A stretch of 64,000 bases of DNA from NCBI GenBank assembly GCA_016748015.1, contig JAAOMT010000258.1:283008-347007 (forward strand), given 5' to 3'. A program made the translations under genes and the position numbers. This DNA comes from Geosiphon pyriformis. Taxonomy: Eukaryota; Glomeromycota; Glomeromycetes; Archaeosporales; Geosiphonaceae. Position 1 is the first letter of the stretch. Each line of letters starts with the position of its first letter. The notes beneath the pieces are model-generated. The model was not told the DNA's origin and did no database searches. It saw only the letters and a program-made list of their open reading frames with translations. Below, piece by piece: positions 34,550 through 46,295 of this stretch.

Positions 34550-34700
34550 GTATTAGGCCACTTAGGGCATACATAATGTCAAATGTTTAGCCATGGTCAG
34601 TTTCTAGTTTAGGCTTTGTATTTGCCGGATAGTGTAGTTTTGATTAGCTCGAATGGCTAGTCACATGTAGATAGCAGTTGGACTACACTCAATAAGTTTA
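34550..34700 (+). repeat. LINE 3'-end remnant
   Basis: GCTCGAATGGCTAGTCACATGTA resembles the post-stop region of LINE-2B (TCTAAATAGCTGGTTACATATA at 33566) and of LINE-1 (GTTTAAATGACTGGTCACATATA, minus strand near 11390), differing mainly by transitions. The GC content is clearly higher than that of its surroundings, so it looks less mutated. No coding part precedes it. Confidence 0.5.
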
Positions 34701-34964
34701 TAAATATTTATATAATAATAATAGCTTTGCTATTTTGAAAAATTAATTGCTTTAAAGCGTTATGCTTTTTAATATTTTAATAACAAAGTATAAAAAAAGG
34801 TTTTATGTTTTTCTATTTTCCAAATTTGATATAAGTCTTATTTTTTATGTAAAAATAAATTTTTATATTAAAAGTTGTTTGCTCGACCAATATTTTCTCT
34901 CTTGTTTACAAACATTCAATTTAATAATATTTTGATTGTTGAAAAAAGTAATTACCTCCAAGAT

Positions 34965-35330
34965 ATGTATTCTAGTTTCATGTTCTCCCGCAATAACAAA
35001 ATTGGGAACCTTTTTAATTTCAAAAAGGGTAACAAAATATCAAGACATAAATTTATTATAGTATCATACAAAAACTAAAACTCATTTACTCAATATTTAG
35101 ATAAGAAAAACAATCACCAAGATAAATTAAGTATTTCCTTAATCGGCTGTGTAATTTTATATATGACTATGATTATTTCTTTATGTAATACTCGGTGGAG
35201 GAATACTGAATCAGGGTTGGCACAAGAATTTGCCAAGCCTTTCCTTTGGTTATCATTCCTAATAGTCATCCTCTCCATTGTGGGCATTGGCTATAAATCA
35301 ATAAAAAGACTAAACTTGGTTTCAATGTGA
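34965..35330 (+). CDS. Small two-TM membrane protein, spliced (97 aa)
   Basis: Exon 1 34965-35028 and exon 2 35101-35330, joined across a 72-bp intron with GTAACA at its start and TTTAG at its end. The splice converts an in-frame TAA at 35076 into a continuous frame (K-K-D-K-K-N). The predicted protein has a short polar N-terminus and two hydrophobic segments, about residues 31-50 (SLIGCVILYMTMIISL) and 69-86 (FLWLSFLIVILSIVGIGY), with a basic tail (YKSIKRL). The ATG at 34965 is the first in frame with the splice; the frame stays open upstream to about 34875 without another ATG. No family recognised. GC content is closer to the neighbouring host genes than to the LINE debris. Confidence 0.6.
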
Positions 35331-35525
35331 AAAACTGTATGATTTTATCCGAAAATAGAATATAGTGTGTGTAGTTTCACACATTATTTCGGGCTTGTCA
35401 AATTTTCCTCTGTTCTATAAATCAAATCTATCTGCTGTTCATTTTTCTTCACTTATCCTCCACGATCTTTTATTTAAAGTTTTTCTTTTGAGCACGTTGT
35501 AGATATCCAAATTTCCAAATAAAAT

Positions 35526-37307
35526 ATGTCACACGGTGGTTCAGGTTTGTCTCTTTCATAATAGAGAATTATAAGGGTTGGTGTACACCTAGTGGTAATC
35601 GTTAAAGGATGGTAGACCAACTAGCAGTCTGGAGAGAGTTGCCAAGTACCTAATTGTCGGAACTCTTATGTTTAAGCGTGAGCCACTTAAAAGTTGTTAT
35701 CAACTCAAACTATTAGACATTAAAAACTTTTATCGTCAGGAACTGACGCTGTTCCGTTTGCCTCTTTTTAATACGACATAATCTGACATTGGCGTTTTTT
35801 GATTTATAGTTCAATATTGCAAAATATAATTAAGAAACAAGCTCGATCGATTTTATCCTATTTATGGCTCATACATATTCGGGATTTTCTTTTTTTATTA
35901 AAATTATTTTCTTTTTCAGACCCCAAGCCGCAATCTAGGCCAAGGAATGAGAATACATATCATGAAAGATCGCCAAATTCTCGTAACAGACAATCAAGGG
36001 CGCTTGAACATTTTCCTTCAAATTCTAAGGATAGATCTTCAAAAGTTGTAGCTCATGACCAATATCGAAGTCGCGACGGGATTCCTTCATACTACAATGA
36101 TAGCCAACGTTCATCATCTTCTTATCAACAACTTCCTGAACGTGGGTATTACCCACCAAATACAGACTATTATAGTGATCCACCAACACCTGGCACAGTG
36201 CGTGGTAGTACTCTTCCGCTGGCTGCTTACCCACCACAAGAACAATACAATGATCAAAGTTATGCGAATCAATATAATAGGGGTCGGCCAAGTTCAAGTG
36301 AACAATATGGTCGAAGAGGTAGTGGGCATGATTATAACAATAATACCCAATATACAAGTCGTAAATCTAGTTATCCAGCCCCATTTGATATATATGGAGA
36401 TTTTAACAATTTTCGACGTGAACCTGACGATCTTGATGAACGTCAGCCAACTTCAAAATTGAATTCACCTACTTTACCGCCTGATACTGTGTCAGACGAT
36501 GGGAATAATTATCCAATGAATCTTTATAACACTAGTAACACTCTAGTAGACGATTCTGCCGAAAGTCTTTCTACTAAGCCTATCAACGATCAATATAATC
36601 CAGAATCACTTGAAAAAAGCAAGCGACGGAAAAGACGCTGCTGTTGTTGTTGTTCAAGAAGATTATGTGTCATTTTAACCTTCGTCATTCTCATTATCCT
36701 TGGTGTAACCATATTTTTTGTATGGCCCCGTAAGCCTACTGCGAAGATTTTGGATGCTACTCCCAATAACAAAATTACTCCTGTTATTAAGCTACAGCCG
36801 GCTATTATAAAGATGGGTTTTAATCTTCGGGTGCAGATACAAAATACCGAGAATTGGGTCCCCATAAGATTCAATAAAATTGATGTCAAGGTTGGTTCAT
36901 ACTAGGAAGTCTCACTTTCTAGCTTTTTATTAATTTCAATTAATAACAATCATTTGGCCTATATTTATCAGGTGTATGATTCAAACACACTTTCAACATT
37001 CACTGGTCCTATTGCTACTGGTAATATAACAGACTATTCGTTACCACCACGAACCACCACCATCGTAGTCTTCCCTCTTACTGTCGATTATATTGGCATA
37101 GCTACAGGTGATCCAACAATACAAGACTTTGTCAAGGCTTGTATTCCACAAAAGGGCGGAGGCAAGGCGAACACATTAAATGTACGTGCCGATATTAAGC
37201 TCTTCCTTTGGGGAATTAGTTGGATCTATAAACCGACCATCAGTGTGCAAATATCAGATTTGGTGTGTCCTTATGCGGCCATCGCTAATAGTATACTTAC
37301 TAGCTGA
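35526..37307 (+). CDS. LEA2-like single-pass membrane protein (441 aa, three exons)
   Basis: Exons 35526-35544, 35920-36890 and 36972-37307; introns 375 bp (GTTTGT...TTTCAG) and 81 bp (GTTGGT...ATCAG). Both joins keep frame (MSHGGS|DPKPQ and DVK|VYDSN). Residues 1-240 are disordered, rich in Ser, Tyr, Arg, Asn and Pro. KRRKRR (241-246) and five Cys (247-251, possible acylation) lead into a TM helix at 255-277 (VILTFVILIILGVTIFF). The C-terminal domain (about 290-441) has the beta-strand pattern of LEA2/NDR1-like proteins (LRVQIQNTENWVPIRF, FPLTVDY). The topology would place that domain on the far side of the membrane. The substrate is unknown; vacuolar or plasma-membrane location cannot be told. 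Confidence 0.78.
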
Positions 37308-37868
37308 GTGTGAGGGATATGAAATATATAAGGAAATCCACAGACTTTATTGTTGGTTAGAAGTGAGGTTGCTTGTAGTTGTTACTTTTCCATATTATCG
37401 CCTTCTATTCTAAACATTTTTCACTCTCAAGAAGTGTACATGCACGGAAAGTCAACAAAATTTATTATTCTTTCGATCAAAATCATAATCTTGTAATTAT
37501 CTTTGAAAAAACCATTTTCATGATTCAACAATTGGGACTTTATTTTCATCAAAGACTATCATTTTCTAAACATATCGCATAGAAATCGACTATTTTAGTC
37601 AATGAATTCTTTCTATATATTTAAATATTTGTTAAGAAACTACATATCTGCTAAAGGAAATTTGATATCAGCTTTCGGTAGAATGAATGGGTTCTTTGAT
37701 CAAAACGGTATCACTCAACATATGCCACTTCTTATCTCATATCTATTCATCATTCTACGTCACAGATGAGGCTAAAGGTTTTTAAAGTCAGTTCATGTGA
37801 CTTTAAAAAATAAACGCCCAGCAATTTTTTTCTCACTTCTAAATTTATCAATTATTGTGTTTCTGCCA

Positions 37869-38486
37869 TGGTGAGCACTATTTAAAATTTCGGTTATAAA
37901 AGAGAGAAAAAGATCTTTTAATGTATTTTTGTAACTATGTATTGGCTTGATAATTTGAGCGATTCTCTTGGGTTGAGAAAGAGTTCATATTATGAGTACC
38001 AAATAAAATGGACAAATGGAGGTTAGGTGTTATGAGCTAAGATAAGCAAGCAAAGAAAGACTTATAAAATTCAGGCAAAAATCTATAGATGGAGTCTTTA
38101 TTCTTTGTTTTACGCTATCTTTGTTCATAAATTTGCCATCCCTTAAGACTTGAATATCTTAGAATTATAGTGAGCTTTCATTTCTGATTTCTACGCTGCT
38201 ATATCAAAAAATTTATTTCTCACAACTCTCAAAAATATAGCCTTCCCATAAAACATTCCGAATTAAACGTGTACTCGGGAAAAAGCAAAGACAGAACCGA
38301 CCGATTCCGCAATGGATTCGCCTGCGCACTGGTAATACGATCAGGTAATCTTCTGGCTATTATGGTTAACTTTTTACAACTCTCATCAATTGTAAATACA
38401 CCACTAATTACAATTTTCTTTGCACTTTAATTTATAGATATAACGCTAAACGCCGTCATTGGCGCCGCACTAAGCTTAACATCTAA
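37869..38486 (+). CDS. RPL39: 60S ribosomal protein eL39 (51 aa)
   Basis: Three exons: 37869-37871 (only ATG), 38241-38344 and 38438-38486. Intron 1 (369 bp) starts GTGAGC and ends AATATAG; intron 2 (93 bp) starts GTAATC and ends TTATAG and splits an Arg codon. The spliced protein starts [12 protein letters not shown], continues [16 protein letters not shown] and ends [11 protein letters not shown], exactly the eL39 length of 51 residues. eL39 lines the peptide exit tunnel of the large ribosomal subunit. The upstream sequence is T/C-rich, common for ribosomal protein genes. The ATG-only first exon is inferred from reading frame, splice consensus and the known early intron in fungal RPL39 genes. 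Confidence 0.93.
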
Positions 38487-38489
38487 TAG

Positions 38490-41110
38490 CACACTCCTCT
38501 CATTGGAAATATGCGCGATGATTGATTTGGTGTTTGCCTTGCTATTCTGAAAAGGTCTCTATTGTTCCAGTGACTTATGAATCTACGATTGCAAGATCAT
38601 TTCGGTGCAAAAGTAATAATAATTTCTCAACAATTAGTTTCTCATATTTTATTGCTGGTAGAATGCTATAGCACTGTTGAAAGATAAGGTGGAATAGAAT
38701 CTGACTTGAATTAAAATCATTCATCGCTTTTTCTAGAATGAATTTCTTCTCTTCCGATCTATGTATTCTGCCACCCATCTTCACGTTAATAAAAAACTTG
38801 ACAATTTGACAGAAAGGCAATATTTTCCCATTGGGTTACCACTAAAGTCTTTACTTTATAAAGGCCAAATAATTTTTTATTTACTACTTTTTACGACAAA
38901 TTAACAACATTTCCTCAATTTTCCTAATATGATGAGTTGCATTTTTGTAATACAGCAACGTAGATTTCAGATCTGATTGTTGGTAACTAATTTCTTAATC
39001 ACGAGAAACCAGGAGGATTTTACAAAATCCTAAAAATGCTTATACCTTATCCGATGTTCACTCATTAGATAAATTAGGTATTGGGTAATATGGTCGACCT
39101 CCCCCAATCTGGACAAAAACTCAATGTCAAATTTTTAAATAGAAAGATGGGAATTATAATAGTAATCAACAGGAAGATACGAATGAACATGAGGAGTTGC
39201 CGGCAGTAAAATTTCTCATTGAAATATGGCCAATTGCAAGATCCCAATATACTAATAAGGCAAGAGGCCAAAATCAAGTCCAAGCATATCTTTCTCGTTA
39301 ACCAATTGAATACATCCTTCCGAAAAGATGAATCCTTTCTCCTCGACAAATCTCAATAATGATGATTAAATTTCGAGAATGGGTTTCCTAAATTTATCGA
39401 TTCTAGCCGATAATCTACTATCTTGCCCGACCTATCGGACGATCACCCGAGTTAATTTTGTTATACGACGATGAAAGGTATCTTTAAAAGCATAAAATAA
39501 GGAAGGATCTAAATGTTCGTAGTATTTAAATTTACAAAAGAATTTCCAAACTGGACACAGTTTCTCTTAATTTCATATTCAATAGAGTCTATTGTTCTAT
39601 TTGATGAAATGAAATTGATTTTTAAAAAATTCTGGTATTTACCAACTTACGAGATTGACAATTCGTCTTAAATATACAATTTTTACCTATTTAATAATAT
39701 TTAATTTTTTGGACATATAAATAATATTGAGAAATATAAATACTATTAAATTAATATTACAAAATTATTATCATGTTTAAAAAATACATAAGAAACTGAA
39801 TTTCATTTTTAAAATATTAATTTTGGAAGTTTTTTTAATAATTATTTTCCCAACGGATAAAATAATATACTGAAAATTTGATAGTCATATGAGCCTATGC
39901 AACTCCTTAAACCCCTTGAAAACTATTTAAGATAGTGTGTTTTTTTAGTGACATTAAAGTTCACCTCAACGTTCACGATGGTAAAAAAACTTTAATTCTT
40001 TGGGTTGCTATATTCACTCATACTTACCCTAAAAAATTTTTAGTATAGTTATTCGTTTGATGTAATTGTGACGATTTCCAAAGGTATGAATTGTTTGTCT
40101 TAATTTACTCATTTTCATTTATCGTGGAAATTAAGTTTAATCTTTGAATTTTTGCCGCTGTTGACTAATTTTCGTTTAGCTAAAAAATCAAAATATCTCG
40201 TTTTACTGCAAAGAATATTTCGAGAAATTTTTTTTTTTAGCTAAAATCGAGGTTCATTATTAATCACATATCAACCTTTAAAAATGGTTATTCGAATCTT
40301 TTATGCTTACTATTCTAAGAGATATTTTAAAAACCAATGCACTCAAAAAAGCCATTCATCGTACAAATATTTAGGAATAAAGCCTAACAAAAACTATTAA
40401 AAAGGGTTTCAAATCAAACTTCAAACTAAATTACTATACATCTTGTCATCCTAAAGGTGGTAAGCCTTTTACCTACTTATTTTATTTTTGTCGTTAAAAT
40501 AATATATGATGTAATGCCGAGCAATAAATTATACATTGCACATTTTTTTTACCACACAAATCGTCACACAATTTAGGCAATGTATCACCCAATATTGATA
40601 AAATATGTGTTGTGGCATAAACGTGCTTAATGTTCAAATATGGTCAGGTGTATAATTAAAACGTCTAGATTACACTTGTATTAATTGGGAACTCTTGGTT
40701 AAGTATGACTGTATACTTTTTAAACCCCTCAAATAAAGCCTCGGCTAGACGGTAGTGCAGCTAAAAAAAGGATGATAATTATGGTAAACAGAATGATCCT
40801 TTTCATGAAAACGACCCTCAAATATTGGAAGGTTGATAGACTTTGTCCTGTTTTAGTTTGAAAATATGAACTTCTTTTATCTTTCTTTTTCATAACTCTC
40901 ATTTGGATTAATTAAATATCCAGTTCATATATTGAAAAGTATATTATAGCAGTGTCAAATTTATAAAAAGGAGGTTTGGAAAACCTATTATAATCACTGC
41001 GGAAAAATAATATTTTTACTTTTTTTAAAAAAAAAACTGAAACACCGAAAAATCTTCAAATTGTCATTTTTCACAAATCATCACTATACTTTATCAGAAA
41101 CCTCACAATT
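38490..41110. other. Intergenic region
   Basis: Mixed composition with no gene I can support. Two short minus-strand frames (38575-38820 and 39074-39349) have no recognisable domain. 40,980-41,110 is the A/T-rich upstream region of the next gene. Confidence 0.5.
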
Positions 41111-41142
41111 TAACATAAGTCTCTTAATTAAACATCTTCCAA

Positions 41143-41742
41143 ATGTCCTCACGTAACTCAACTCCAACAAAATTGGTAGCTGTCCCCTCCACAATTTCCT
41201 CACGTAATTCAAATTCAACATCATTCATAGCTGAGCCCTCCGCGAAATCCCTCAATAATTCAACTTTAACAACGTCCATAGCTGAGCCCTCTGAAACCTC
41301 AGACCCATTACTATCTTCTGATCCAAGCCCTACTGTAACTTATATACCACCCTCAGGAACTCCAACCGTATTATTAGATACACCAACGGATGTCGATAAC
41401 ACGAAATTAGAGATTATTATGTACACGGTATTAGGAGTGCTGGTCGTTGGTCTTATCTTGTTTGGATGTGGTGCTTGTAGACGAAGGATAAGTATGAAGG
41501 CCTCGGCAAAAACGGAGAAAAGTTCATCGGAAAGTGGAAATTTGAACAACAATTCTAATGAACGTTTTAATAACAAGTCGAATAATCACTTTAATAACCA
41601 TTCAAATCATCATTTTAATAATAATTGGAATAACCAAAATGATAAATATTCGAATCAACATTTTAATAACAATTGGAATAATCAAATTAATAACAATTCG
41701 AATCATTATCCATATCCGGCAACAGCTCGAGGCTATTATTAA
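41143..41742 (+). CDS. Single-pass membrane protein with Ser/Thr-rich repeats and Asn-rich tail (199 aa)
   Basis: Not a recognised family. Residues 1-52 are three tandem units of about 17 residues ending in AEPS or AVPS (SSRNSTPTKLVAVPST, SSRNSNSTSFIAEPSA, SLNNSTLTTSIAEPSE), rich in N-x-S/T sites. Residues 53-90 are Pro/Thr-rich. A TM helix at 91-111 (IIMYTVLGVLVVGLILFGCG) is followed by the stop-transfer CRRR. The tail 120-199 is Asn/His/Trp-rich with repeats of HFNNNWNNQ. There is no N-terminal signal peptide, so either an upstream exon is missing or the TM acts as signal anchor. The layout resembles a cell-surface sensor or adhesin-like protein; this is inference. The start is the first ATG after a run of stops. 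Confidence 0.68.
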   Translation: MSSRNSTPTKLVAVPSTISSRNSNSTSFIAEPSAKSLNNSTLTTSIAEPSETSDPLLSSDPSPTVTYIPPSGTPTVLLDTPTDVDNTKLEIIMYTVLGVLVVGLILFGCGACRRRISMKASAKTEKSSSESGNLNNNSNERFNNKSNNHFNNHSNHHFNNNWNNQNDKYSNQHFNNNWNNQINNNSNHYPYPATARGYY

Positions 41743-41779
41743 GCTTGAGGATTTGAATTATCTAACGAGCTTACTATAG

Positions 41780-44700
41780 AATTAAATGGAAACTTTGAAA
41801 TCTCTCTGAACTATTTGGCTAATAAAATATCTAGTTAAAGGTAATTTAGAAATTTTGAATCAGAGACATTTCTTAAATCTTCTTTATTCTCGGCTGAAAT
41901 TATTTTTAAGATGTTATTTCTATACTAAGTGGAACCAGGTTTGATAACAAATGTTTAAATGATCTCTAAAAGTTACATATATTTTATTTAATACAAACTG
42001 GCCAATTTTTTCAAAACCAATGTTTGAAAAATTATTTTAAAAACAACAACAACAACAACAACAACATTAAGGAGGCAAGTAATATTAATATTAAAACATT
42101 AATAAACAATTTGATTTAAACTTTTGTTTCCCATTAAAATTATTTTGGTAATTGTTTTGACCTTCTGCCAATTATTTATTAACTTGGAAAACTGTTTCGA
42201 GATTTTTATAATCTCTACTTTAATTCTATTTAATTCTGTGACTAACATAGAATTCCTTGAATATTTTTTATATTGATAGTTTTATCCGTCTAATCATTTG
42301 TTATGGAATTTCTGTTTAGTGACCGCCGCGAAAATGCACGACGGAATATTGATTTTGAAAAAAAGAATATAAATCGTCAATTATGACAATACAAATCGTA
42401 ATCACTGAAATTCCTTTGTGTGCCTTAATTTGACCAACCATTCACCACGTTCGGATATGATTAAAGAAAATGATTTTCTAGTAGTACAATTTTGTAAGAG
42501 TCTAAGCATGGATTAATAATTGAAAATAAACAAACTAAATGAATTGATCATGGAATATACATGTGATTATTCTAAACATTATAGCTAATTACTTTTAATA
42601 TTTGTGATTTTGATAATAACTTGGTTTGCAAATGAACAATTTTTATTGTTTGAATTTAGACCAAAATAAGTTGAACTTTTAGGGCTCAAAAATCAAAAGC
42701 AAAAATTTAAAATATTTTATTTAAATTAATCATTCATAAAATACTAATAGCCATTTATATTTATATATTGCTTTTAATTTATAAATGTATAAAGATTATT
42801 AAATCATGTTACATTAAAAAAAATTATTAGTTTATTTAAATATTATATTTTTATTAATATTGATTTTTTTTAAAATAATCATGTTATTTCTAATATTTTT
42901 ATTAATGAAAATTGTAAAAATATAGTTCCTTTTTCTTAAAAATTTTTTTTTTGATATTCAAAGAAAACGATTTTATTTTTATTAATAATTTCAAAGTCAA
43001 AATAAAAAAGTTATTTATTAAGTAAGATATTTTAAATTATTTTTTAACTACTTTTATTCGATTTTTTAAATAAGATTTTTATTCAGTAAAAGTCATCGCA
43101 ATCATTTTTATATTCATATCGATAACAAAAGTTATATACAGTATATAATATATTATATGACATTGATCATATTGAAAAGTATTTTTAAAGATCTGTTCGA
43201 ATCAGGTCGTGCTGGATTTAAGAGAATACAAACCGAACCAACAATTTTCAAGTTAAATCCGAACTGGTTAATACACAATTCGGCATGACCTAACCTATAA
43301 CATTCGGTTCTTTTAACTTTAATTCTATTGAAAATGTATAGAAGTTGTTAAAGAATAATATTCAAAAGTATGAAAACTTAATGTATTAGTTTTTTAAACA
43401 GTTTTAAATTTAATACTATAAAAAATTAAAGGAATATTAGATACAGAAAAAACTCATGTTTATAATTAATAAAAAATTAGATATTACTTTTAATGTCTAT
43501 TATATAAGTTAGAACAAACATAAAATCGTTTTTGACAAGTAAAATAAAATTGCTAAAAATGTTAATGTTTATACAACTAGTTGCAAAAATTAATTGGGTA
43601 AAACAAACATTTTGTAAATTATTAATAATTAGCTTTATACATAGTAGTAAGGAAATATGCATGGTCAATTAGACTTTTTAAATGTCTTAATTTTTTAAAG
43701 GTTATTATTAAATATTATTATGAATAAACTATTTAAAAGATTTTATTTATTGTTTCCACTAAGACAAAATATATAATATTGTAATATATATATATATATA
43801 TATAGTTAAAATACTATCTTTGTTGGCTGTTACATAAAAAACCCAAAACAAATAAAGAATTAGTATTCTTTACAATAATTAAAGATTATCAGATTATTAT
43901 TTTTAATAATACATTTTAAACTGCGATTAGTAATTATATTTATTTTGTATTAACATATATAACTGATAATAATACAAAAAATAAATTTTTTAACTAGTTA
44001 AAAAAACTGAATTAATTAAAATATTTTATAATTTTTACAAAACAAAGAGTTAAAAAATATTTTGTATAAAAAATTTATAAAAAACAAATAATTATTTTAT
44101 AATAATTTTAAACAATTAACATATTGTATATATAATAAATTTAAAGTATTAAATAAACTTGAATATATAAAAATCAGCAAAAATTAAATACAATTTATGT
44201 ATTTTTTATATGTTTTTTAACTTAATATTAATTTTTTTTAAGTAACCAAAAAAGAAGTAGCTTAAACAATCAAAAACCCAATAATTTTAATTTAAAATTT
44301 TACTAAACAAATTAATAATTAGTATTTTTAGAAAAAAAAATTGCTTTAATTTTTTTATTGATTAAATAATACTATTGATAAAATTATATATTAAAATAGA
44401 ATTTGTTTTATTTTTACAGTTAATTATAATTTGCCACAGATAATTATATTTAAAACATAAATATTTGTTAATTTGTGTTTATTTAAATAAATATACTATT
44501 GTTATTTTTGTTTCAATTAAAAATAACAGTGTTATTTATAATCAAATTTAAATTAATTATTGTTATTAATAACAATAAAACGAAACTGGTAAAAAAACCA
44601 GTATTAAATAAAAAAACAGGTCTTAAAACTGTAGTAATGTGTTCAAAAAAAGCTATTTTTTGTAAATTTAATAAAAAAAAAGTTATTTTTTGTTATTTTG

Positions 44701-46280
44701 GCTTTTTTAACTATTTAAGCAGCAGTAAAAAAAATAACTGTAAAAATTAGTAGCTTTATTATTAGTTTAGTTTAGTGTGTTATTTTAATATTATAAAAAA
44801 TGTTGTATTAATATTGGTTTTAAATTTAAATATTACAATAATTATTGATTTATTAATTTTAATTTATACAGTATATTAAAATTAATAATTTTTTTTAAAA
44901 TATATTGCAAATTGAAATTTCAATATTTTTATAACTTTAATGTTTTTAATAAAAGATTCAATTTATTAAAAAAATATATTTAAGTTATTTACAAAAATGC
45001 AAAAAAACTTTTCTTTAAATTAATTTAATATTTTAAAAATAAATAAAAACAAAATTTCAATGAATAATTAGTTGTAATTACTTATTATTATTGTTAACTA
45101 ATTATCATATTTTTTTTAGATAATTTAATTTATTTTTTACTTTAAATTTTTTTGTTGAATTAACATGTATTTGCAAAAATTGATTCTAAGAAATTTGCTT
45201 AATTTTCAGGATTGAAGTTTAAAATAAAAAATATTCCTTATATGTATTATTTAGTTTCTAAATTTTATTTTGAATATTCTTGTTTTTAACTTAAATATAA
45301 TTTTTTGCAAATATAATACAAAATATTTCAATTTATATATTAAATAAAGCTTTATTTGAAACTTGAAACTTGAGTAAATAAATAAAAACACATTTTAAGT
45401 ATTAGTATCTTGCAGCAATTTCATATTTTATAAAGATAACTTATAAAAATTGGTCATTTTTGAAATGTTTAACTTTGGCTGTTCAATTTTATCAAAGCAC
45501 AAAATTCTACATAAAAATTCGCAATTATTTTTTAAACAAAAACTCTTTATGATAAATGGGAAACTTGTGTAATGAAAAAGATATACATGTTTATCTTATT
45601 CAAATTCAAATTTTTTAGATGTGTTCAATTTTTTTCATGAATTTAAAAATGGGATTAAGATTTTTTTGAATTAATAAAAAATTGTCTGATTTTTAAAAAA
45701 AACGTCCTATTAAAAATTCAAAAGAATTGAAATTATCCTACAATTCATATTATGTATTTTATTGCGCAGTAAGTAGAGAAAAAAAATTTCATTAGTTTGT
45801 GCAAATATAAAATGTTCCACGTTGACACGTCGACAGATCTAATGCGTAAAATAAAACTTTTGGGCTTGGTCACTTGAAATACTAGTTTAGGTAAATGTAT
45901 AACTAATGTTCCAATGGAATAAGACTTTCAAAATGTGTTTATGAATAAATAATATTGATAAGATACCGCTTTGCAGTCAATTACCTCACATTCAAAAATA
46001 GAGGTAAACTTCTTTAAAAATATATAAAGATGAAACTATATATGATGGCTTATAATTATAAATAAGAACTCTTCATCTGTTTCAAACCATTTTACAATTA
46101 AAACCAATGATTTCATTTTTAATTGTTTATTGATTTCGTGGATCAATCAGAACTTGAATTCATCAATTTTGTACATACACGCTAATTTAATCAATCGCCA
46201 AATCCAAATCTAAAAAGGGTGTTTAACCAAAGTTTTTTAAATAATAAATATAATAAATGAAAGACTTACCATTTATAGAA
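41780..46280. other. AT-rich intergenic region
   Basis: No gene supported. It contains (AAC)n at 42043-42066 and (TA)n at about 43788-43804. The Lys/Asn-rich open frame at 44499-44750 is compositionally biased and unlike a gene. 43190-43320 is a less AT-rich island (GTTCGAATCAGGTCGTGC, AACATTCGGTTC) with no recognised content. Confidence 0.5.
42043..42066. repeat. (AAC)n microsatellite
   Basis: Eight perfect or near-perfect AAC units. Confidence 0.85.
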
Positions 46281-46295
46281 ATCCGGGTTTTGAGA

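Noticed and set aside
35577-35660. tRNA-like sequence (GGTTGGTGTACACCTAGTGGTAATCG)
   Set aside because: A weak A-box resemblance, but no B box and no cloverleaf; it lies in intron 1 of the LEA2-like gene.
38575-38820. Minus-strand frame of 81 codons beside RPL39
   Set aside because: No recognised domain, no clear splice partners, convergent with a well-supported gene; possible but not supportable.
39074-39349. Minus-strand frame of 91 codons with hydrophobic segments
   Set aside because: Hydrophobicity is expected from T-rich sequence; no family, no intron partners.
43190-43215. B-box-like GTTCGAATC
   Set aside because: No A box or acceptor stem upstream, so not a tRNA.
44499-44750. Plus-strand frame of 83 codons rich in Lys, Asn, Phe
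   Set aside because: Composition is that of random AT-rich DNA; no motif.
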